Part shown: positions 57,801 to 64,000 of the stretch, one piece after another
Layout: each line of letters begins with the position of its first letter
Position numbering within the stretch: the first letter of the stretch is position 1
From: Rhodamnia argentea
Lineage: Eukaryota; Streptophyta; Magnoliopsida; Myrtales; Myrtaceae
Direction of reading: 5' to 3'
Assembly (NCBI RefSeq): GCF_020921035.1
Contig: NC_063155.1
Span: 28,327,294-28,391,293, forward strand
DNA length: 64,000 bases
Translations under genes and position numbers: made by a program
The notes under the pieces: generated by a model
The model's database searches: none
The model's input: only the letters and a program-made list of their open reading frames with translations
What the model was told of the DNA's origin: nothing

Positions 57801-59620
57801 TCATTGCCAGAAGGAAATAGTTAAGAAAGGCTTAAGAAATCATCATGGCATTTACATTTTAAAAAAAGAAAATTCAGGTAAACCACTGGAAGAATTTAAA
57901 TAAGTAGTTAAACAACCTACCAATGACTCTCTTTTTGAGCAAGATTAGCAATTATTAAAGAAGAGGGAATAACTTCTGTGCCTTCTAACAGCCAAAGCCT
58001 CAGCCTGTTATATAAAAGAAGATACCTACATGTGGAAAGTTGATCCCACAGCTGATGTGGACCTGTGATGAGGGGAATGCAATCACAAAAGAATCATTCC
58101 TCCAGACATGCACTGGTTCCTCCAAATATGGTGCCATTTTCTCAAGACTGTCTCCACAAGCATCTTTCGCCACCTTTAAACCAACCCCTTCTATTGCCTC
58201 CACCCATTCACCTGCTGATCCATCTAAAATAGGAACCTGCAAAACAAATATCACAAATTGTATCCGTTTTCTCATCTGATTCGATAATATTTACACCCGA
58301 GCTATTGACCTCGGAACAAGCACTGAACCTTTTTCACCATGCCCTGAAACTATAGGATCAAACATAGATATATGTCCGTTAATTGCCATGATGCATTTGA
58401 CAGAGCAATCTGCCAATGAGGTGAAATTTCGTACTAAAACTACATTGAAACAAACAACAGATACTTTCTGGATTGAGATTACTTTACACCCTTGATGGGA
58501 GGGATCCTGGACTAAGTGATAAGGATACCGAGTAGCATATGTGCAAGCTCAATGGAGTTTATATCGCAATGCTCAAGGCCTTCACTGTTGTAGTTTAGAA
58601 GGGAAAAAAGTACAATCTGAAAGAAGAATTGGTCTGATCAAAGACCTGGCTGTATGTTTGTCAATATTAACTGACAAGAGAAAGGGGCAATATGAAGCAT
58701 CCCCTAAGCATCAGCAAGACTTAGCTCAAAAGTCATGGAAGTTAAAGGACTATATAGTTCTGTGTGAATCATGCGGAGATACAAAATACAAAGACTGCTA
58801 TATGAAAGTAACTTAAGAAATTACGGGAGACATTCTTGTTGGATGCTTGAAGACAACACACTTGTTTAGGTTGTTCGTCACGTTGCTCCATAGATCTATT
58901 TTGCAATCAATCTTCGCATTCCTAACCTTACTCGTCGAGAGTATACCAACCCCAAGTAATACCAAGCAGACAAATTCAACGGAAAGAACAACTGGAAGTA
59001 TAATCTAACACTTCTTCAGAATTATCTTGTCGGATGCACTACAAAATGCAAGATTGAAAGTGACAAAAGAAAAGCCTTGTTTAAAACAAGTTCAAACATT
59101 ATAGCACGAACCTCCACATCGCGATCTCCAGCATCAAGGCTGACAACCTCGATCCGGCAATTGTCGACGCCAGTGGCCTCCAAAGCGGAAAGCAAGTGCT
59201 CAACGGTGCGGACTCTGTACCCGTCCTTGGAAAGCGTGGTGCAAAGGGGCGATTCTTCAACGTGATCGATCGACGCCGGTACGAAGTGGGACTGGAACTC
59301 GAAACACCTGCCGCCGCCGGCGAGATGCGGCCGTACCGTCACCCTCGAGACCTTACCCGAGTGCAGAGCGACGCCTGACTTCTCTATGCTGCCGGCGAGG
59401 GTCTGCTGCAACTTCCCAGTCTGCGAGACAGAGAGAGAGAGAGGCAGGGGTCAATGTATATCATTCTGCTGGGGAACTCAACCGGCGTCAAACTGGTGGA
59501 TCAAACGGTTCAATCTCGACCGAAGTCCGGGAGAAAGAGATGTGAGAGGAGTACAGATTTCCAAGAGATGCGAGAGGAGGACTTGAACAGGGCGTTGAAG
59601 GCGGAGGAAGAGAGCGTCAT
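51854..59620 (-). CDS. LPXC: UDP-3-O-acyl-N-acetylglucosamine deacetylase (plant LpxC)
   Basis: Seven exons, 5' to 3': 59620-59555, 59420-59112, 58236-58030, 56579-56478, 54317-54253, 53928-53784, 51898-51854, giving 312 aa. The enzyme removes the N-acetyl group in the committed step of lipid A-type synthesis; in plants the pathway is mitochondrial. Domain I starts [21 protein letters not shown]96-H97 in [10 protein letters not shown] supplies the first zinc ligand. Domain II has H269 and D273 in [12 protein letters not shown], the other two ligands. The catalytic His is H301 in SGHALH, carried by the 45-base last exon after a 1.9-kb intron. The first 22 residues ([13 protein letters not shown]...) are Ser-rich and basic, fitting a mitochondrial presequence. 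All introns are GT-AG; exon 1 was chosen because it joins in phase. It looks intact. Confidence 0.93.
52187..52354 (-). CDS. Candidate 55-codon membrane microprotein ORF inside LpxC intron 6
   Basis: ATG at 52354 to TAG at 52187. The product begins [20 protein letters not shown] and continues [14 protein letters not shown], a plausible single membrane span followed by a basic/Ser-rich tail ending APKAREV. The frame stays open a few codons upstream of the ATG (PPSDKLP). I do not recognise the family. It could be the last exon of a decayed or retrocopied gene, a real small gene, or chance. It is on the same strand as LpxC. Confidence 0.3.
   Translation of the reverse strand: MGFPAAIVLRGNVMGVVGALTFYGIYRLTKYIEGLTSSSIKYTSSLDLAPKAREV
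52489..52875. repeat. Tandem duplication in LpxC intron 6
   Basis: Two direct copies of about 190 bases. Shared words include CATTGCTACAA (52505 and 52693), AGAGATCGACTATT (52565 and 52761), AGATTTG/AAATTTG and GGGTAGGGCCAC (52643 and 52864). They differ by substitutions and small indels. Confidence 0.8.
54427..55636. mobile_element. TIR-type DNA element in LpxC intron 4
   Basis: The left end has GCGTATATGGCAACCATTCT and the right end, complemented, GGGCCTGTATGGTAACTATT. Repeated phrases CGTTTGGTAAC, GTTCC.GAGAACA and AGAATCAGAAT occur in both orientations. About 1.2 kb, no recognisable transposase. Superfamily not assigned; the ends are degraded. Confidence 0.45.
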
Positions 59621-59670
59621 GGTCGAGCGAGCCGAGAAACGCTCAACGCAGAAGCCTCCTCATCGGTCAT
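59617..59670 (-). promoter_or_regulatory. Upstream ORF overlapping the LpxC start codon
   Basis: A 17-codon frame ([17 protein letters not shown]) starts at 59670 and ends TGA at 59619-59617, so its stop shares bases with the LpxC ATG at 59620-59618 in the four-base overlap ATGA. If transcribed, LpxC translation would depend on leaky scanning or reinitiation. The uORF start has a weak context (T at -3); the LpxC ATG has A at -3. Confidence 0.45.
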
Positions 59671-59730
59671 GAAGCTTCAGTTTTCAGCGCCTACGGGTTT
59701 GGAGGAATTTGGAGGGTGACACGTGGCATC

Positions 59731-59754
59731 ATGAGAGAGAGAGAGAGAGAGAGA
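59731..59754. repeat. (GA)n microsatellite upstream of LpxC
   Basis: About twelve GA units 110-135 bases before the LpxC ATG. On the coding strand it reads CT, as in many plant core promoters. Confidence 0.75.
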
Positions 59755-59869
59755 GTCGGGAGTTTGGGATCGTACTGTCTGAGTGAGGGGAGAAAACACT
59801 TTCTCCTGAGAGAGACTGCGGTAAGCGACGGTGGCTATGAGAGACGGGGAGAGGACGGTGGGCCCAATT

Positions 59870-60560
59870 AAGGGAAAAAAAATGTTAAGAAGTTATAAAT
59901 TTATTGTGAATTCAATTTTAAATCTTTTAATTTTATCAATTAAATTCTATTCACAATTTTTTTTTTCACGATTTTCAATATAATCCATCTAATCAATTTT
60001 CCTGAAATCGTTGATGCATATGTTGCTCGGCCTATAAAGCACTACTGGCCTTGACAATGATAATTTTTGTAATTTTTAAAATTTTATTATATATATTTTT
60101 TATTCTTCCTGCACCGGTTGCTAGTCAAGGTTGCCAAGTCTTGATGGTGGCCGGTGACCGACCACAGGTGACAACAGGCGAGATGGTGAGGCTCGAACTC
60201 ATCAAGATTTGGTGGATGGTGACCTCACCAATTCTCGAGGAGGTCGAGTATTGTCAATTTGTCCGATTGTCAGCCATCGCTAAAGCCCGGAGATCGTCGG
60301 AGAAAAATGGAAAAAAAATTTTAATTAAGAAAAAATAAAAATATTATAAAAATCAGAAAAATAATAAAAAATTATAAAATTATCCACTTGAACGCCGCTT
60401 GTGCCACGTATGGAAAACATATGCATCAATGTTTTGTGGCCAAAACTAACTGGATAGGCTACATTTGGAAAATTGTCAAAAGTTTAGAATGGCCGGATTA
60501 AAAAGTTAAGGACCGAATCATTGCAACTGCAGTAGATTCAAGACATTTTAGATAATTTTC
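59870..60560. mobile_element. MULE-like non-autonomous element, copy 3 (second family)
   Basis: Arms with AATTCAATTTTAAATCTTTT on the left and GATTCAAGACATTTTAGATA on the right are inverted relatives. Inside are an A/T tract, a GC-richer core with GGTGGCCGGTGACCGACCAC, a second A/T tract, and a CCGCTTGTGCCACGTATGG block. Same build as 43556-44192 and 46998-47640. It lies about 250 bases upstream of the LpxC start and may bound its promoter. Confidence 0.6.
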
Positions 60561-61532
60561 TCTCTTATTTGTCATGCGGATAGATAGGAAAGATATGACA
60601 CAAGAACATGCCGTGGTAACGTTCACCGTCACAGTTTCACCGTCCTATCACAATTGATTTTTGTCTTAGTATAATAATACCATTGGCCCTAAATGACAGA
60701 CATTTTACGACCTCCTTCGCAATCAAACAATCTTCCACTTGTAGAAAATCTATTTTCCATTCAACTCTAGACCGGTTTGACGGTTTTATGCGTCTGACAA
60801 TTGCTTTTGATTACAAAAGACTGAAAGAGTTTCCTCCTTAACCTTTTGTTGTCATGGGAAAACGAATTCCTTAAGGACAAGTTTTCAATGACTTGATGTT
60901 GGTACGCCTGAGTAGGGCACGAGCATGTGTACTAGAAGTAGCAAATTGCCAGTTGAAGGTAAACAATTTGGACGTCCTCGCGTTATAACGAGCTCGTCTA
61001 CTAAAGGAACAGAAAAGCGGCCGTAAAGAGAATTTGAGATGTACATATAGATCTACATAATTGATGCCGTGAATTGATTTTGCGGTAAGAAGGCATAATA
61101 AATGACTAGAAGCGCCACTTGAAAGCATCCAGCATATAATCATACCTTCGCCTAGATACACTATGAAATAGATCGCGAATTCAAGCTAAAAACTGCGAGC
61201 AAAATAGCTACGTGGTCATAAATGCACAAGTTACTTGCATGTTCCCATCATCCTGCACAATCACATCAACCTTGTTGAGAGCTGCCTAGGATAAGTTTTC
61301 TATATACAGAGCATTAACTTACTTTCCAAGAGCGAGACAATGCACATGTTAACCTATCTATACATTCCGTCCTTCATCAGCACCACCATTGCCGAAAACA
61401 AACACAAGATTTGTCTTTGCCGATGTCAGAGGCAACTGGCAGCGGCAGATAAAGCTCAGGCCTAATGTTAGGAGAGAATACCTTAGTGCTCAAGGGTGAT
61501 TAGCTCGTGACTCAAAAAGGATGAGAGTTGTA
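60561..61532. other. Intergenic DNA between LpxC promoter and FRIGIDA-like 3' end
   Basis: AT-rich, with the FRIGIDA-like 3' UTR expected near 61532. The open frame at 60871-61161 (-) is unsupported. Confidence 0.45.
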
Positions 61533-63261
61533 TCAGATATTCACAGGGTGAACTGGATTTTTCATCAGGTATCTGCACTTATGGAGGTGCTGTTCGGATT
61601 GCTGATCGATTGCAGGGCCACTAGCGATACGTTTCCTCTCTCTATGCGGTTGCAGATGGACTCCAGAGGAAGAAGCAAGTGTGCTAGCTGGCACTGAGAT
61701 AAGTCAGCAAGAATGCAAACAAGGTTCAGGGGCAACTAAAGCAAAGAAACAATTACCAAAAGAGCACTCTCCGTACTTTCAAGACCAATTTTCATTAGCT
61801 CGATGACTTAAAAGTGAACAGCTCTTTATAAAACAGCGCTAACAAGAAAAACACTACAGTAAGAGAAAAAAGACCAGACTCCAGCAATCAGATAGACATT
61901 AAAGTGAAATTGGGATCCCACCGACGGCATTCAAAATTTTTCATGATCTCATTCAATGTAATAGTAGCACCAGAACATAACGAGTAAAACCGTACAGCTT
62001 TTTGGCAATTAGAAAGCATACATGCCCCGAATGAGTTGAAGTATATGTTATGGTGCCATGCACAAGGATTACTCCTAATGACCCAATGAAAAAAGTGCTA
62101 TGATTATTCCTGTCTTAAATAACAAAAGAGAGCAGCAGGATAGAAGGAAAATGCAGACAGCTAGATATTGTACATTTTTTTATGCAGCAACTCAGCAAGA
62201 GTCTTGCAGTTTCAACTTTAAACCTTTTCTCGCTAAGCGAATTCTCTAAAGATTCACGTAGCGAATTAACTCCAGCATCTCATAAATTGTAAACTACATG
62301 ATAAACCTGGCTATCTAGCATGTAGTGTTGGCTTTGGCCTCTGGTCATACAAAACCAAGTCGTTTTGAATGGGTTGAAACGTGCTTATTAGCTAGCCAAC
62401 TCCAAACCAACCAAGTTCACCCTTTTTGACCAATCCATCTGTTTAGTATGCTCCACACATGTATACTCAAGACAAGAATATTGTTCCTAACAAACAAACA
62501 GATGGGTTATCAAAAACAGGTGTCAAAGTGAAACTCAATTGGAACTCAGTGAAAGAATAAATATCTGCAAAGTTTTTGGGGCTGCTGTCATTCCATAAGA
62601 AGGCATGTGGCAAAAATATTTCATTCAAAAAGCCAAAAGAGGGGAAAAAAGAGAAGAATATTATGAGTCATAGAAAATTTACCCGTCACCCTGCTGGCAA
62701 GACCAAGGGCCTGGCGTAACAGAGGAGCATTGTCATTCAGCGAAACACGATCTGCTAGATTCAGAATCTCATTTTCATTGAAGGAAGAAACCAACTTAAA
62801 TGCAGCCAAGAAATGCAGAAAACGGGAAACCTCTAACGAACTCTCGGCTTTTTCTGTCAGTTTCATTTTCCATTCTATTGCCAGGTTCATTGCTTCTTTT
62901 TTAACTTCATTCGTTGTTGAAGGTGAAACTTTTATCAGCTGCTCTAACAGAAAAATTTGACTCCTGAGATGATCAGTATCCAAATTCATATCCATACTAT
63001 TTGAGAATTGCCTATGAGACCCCTCAATTACATACAGGATAAGTTCTGCAGGGTCAGAGGAGCTTTGCAGAACATCCGAGATTTCTTCAAGTGTTGCATG
63101 ATCTTCAGTCAAAAGCTCAGTTTGGAGAAACTGCAGAGTTCCTCCAACAGAGCCAGTTGGTGGTGGAGTAATCCCACCAGAAGAATCGTCTGCATTATGC
63201 ACAATACAATGCTCTGACTCCTCAGTCTTTATATGCCACTGTTGAGTGGATCTCAAGGAGC
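61533..63261 (-). CDS. FRIGIDA-like protein, 3' part (gene continues past the window)
   Basis: Two exons seen: 63261-62683 and 61693-61533, joined in phase by a GT-AG intron; earlier exons lie beyond 64000. The first encodes the FRIGIDA core. ATLEEISDVLQSSSDPAELI and the stretch through LLEQLIKVSP are followed by KKEAMNLAIEWKMKLTEKAE, SSLEVSRFLHFLAAFKLVSS and RQALGLASRVT, the order of helices seen in FRL proteins. The second adds a 52-residue basic tail (VPASTLASSSGVHLQPHRER, ending VHPVNI) with a bipartite-like RERKR patch. FRL proteins act in nuclear complexes that tune flowering-time gene transcription; the target here is not known. The tail is shorter and less Pro/Tyr-rich than in typical FRL members. 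The exact acceptor of the first exon is inferred from the AG at 63262-63263. Confidence 0.82.
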
Positions 63262-64000
63262 CTGTCATATACAAATCAGTTGATAAGAATCCAAAACCAC
63301 CTTAATCAAGATTATTGTAGTATATGTGGTTTCACGTGAAATCAAAATCAAGCAAGAGTTTATACTAACTAGTAACGAGCTACGAGGAGTAGGAAAGACA
63401 CAAGACAAAAATGTAAAGACTATGCAAAAGGCAATATCAAAAGAAAGGTTTTAAGGTTGCAACTGCTGCTTAGATATCTTAAGAGAAATATTTTTGAGAT
63501 CCAACTTTAGAGCTTCAACTATTGGATGGAACCTCGCAACATCCGTATCTGGTGCCGTAGCAACATGAACCTAAGCACTACATTGAAACCTCAATAAATG
63601 GTCCATCGTTCCAATCCAAAATATAGTGAAAAAATTGCTGACTAGGAGCCTTAATGAATCAATTTGATAGAACTTTGTATGTCCATGCTAGCGAAAAAGC
63701 ATAAGGTTTGCGTGGAGAAAGAAAATGAAAAGTAAATATGTTGAAAGAATAACCACTTGAAGGTTTTGTTCTATTCAGAAAAGTAAACGTAATTCTTTTT
63801 AAAGTAAGAAGAATTTACCTTACCAAAAAAAAAAAAAAGGAAGAAGGAAAGAAGGATTTACAGATAAATTCAGAAGTGTGAAAGATTAAGGAATCATGTT
63901 ATGTTCTGAAGGCCCAACCTGATCAAGTTTGGAATACAGTTCAAACGAAAAGGACCTACTGATCTAGAGATTGCCAAGTTAAAACAAAAACCAAAAAGAG
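63262..64000 (-). other. Probable intron of the FRIGIDA-like gene
   Basis: No exon-like open frame with suitable splice sites was seen. T-rich on the coding strand, as expected for intron DNA, with an A-tract near 63823-63838. Confidence 0.5.

Overview
The window reads as nuclear DNA of a dicot plant. Its genes have GT-AG introns, and several belong to plant-specific families (MAP70, FRIGIDA-like, VAR3/OZ zinc-finger, ACC-oxidase-homolog dioxygenases). The intergenic DNA is AT-rich and packed with small inverted-repeat transposons plus one decayed Ty1/Copia element. A woody dicot, perhaps Myrtaceae, is only a guess from overall gene flavour.

Layout. Positions 1-5000 are AT-rich and hold no gene I can support. 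Positions 5.1-14.1 kb carry a tandem array of three complete 2-oxoglutarate/Fe(II) dioxygenase genes on the + strand. Each has three exons, identical intron positions and a full HxD...H...RxS active-site set; the proteins are 364, 364 and 366 aa. The DNA between copies 1 and 2 is itself built of duplicated promoter-like modules later cut by insertions. From 14.4 kb to the end, every gene is on the - strand: a three-finger RanBP2-type zinc-finger protein of the VAR3/OZ organelle family (14434-17493), a plastid-type SET/Rubisco-LSMT-like protein (18435-21936), an intronless four-EF-hand calmodulin-like protein (23594-24175), MAP70 (34071-39988), plant LpxC (51854-59620) and the 3' part of a FRIGIDA-like gene (61533-63261, running off the window).

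A broken Copia element (26976-33341) lies between the calmodulin-like gene and MAP70 and carries a younger MITE. The 10-kb gap between MAP70 and LpxC is a graveyard of MITEs and MULE-like elements. It also contains a frameshifted C-terminal remnant of an ABCC (MRP) transporter on the + strand (50703-51047).

The genes do not form one pathway. The dioxygenase trio is the only functional cluster and probably reflects local duplication for specialised metabolism. No wholly new system is evident. The observations most worth following are: three zinc fingers all split by phase-2 introns at the same codon; catalytically essential or conserved C-termini encoded by tiny last exons behind roughly 2-kb introns (LpxC, MAP70); a GC-AG intron in the SET gene; a uORF whose stop overlaps the LpxC start; a 55-codon membrane-type ORF inside an LpxC intron; and several mobile elements whose target-site duplications or paralogous empty sites can be read directly.
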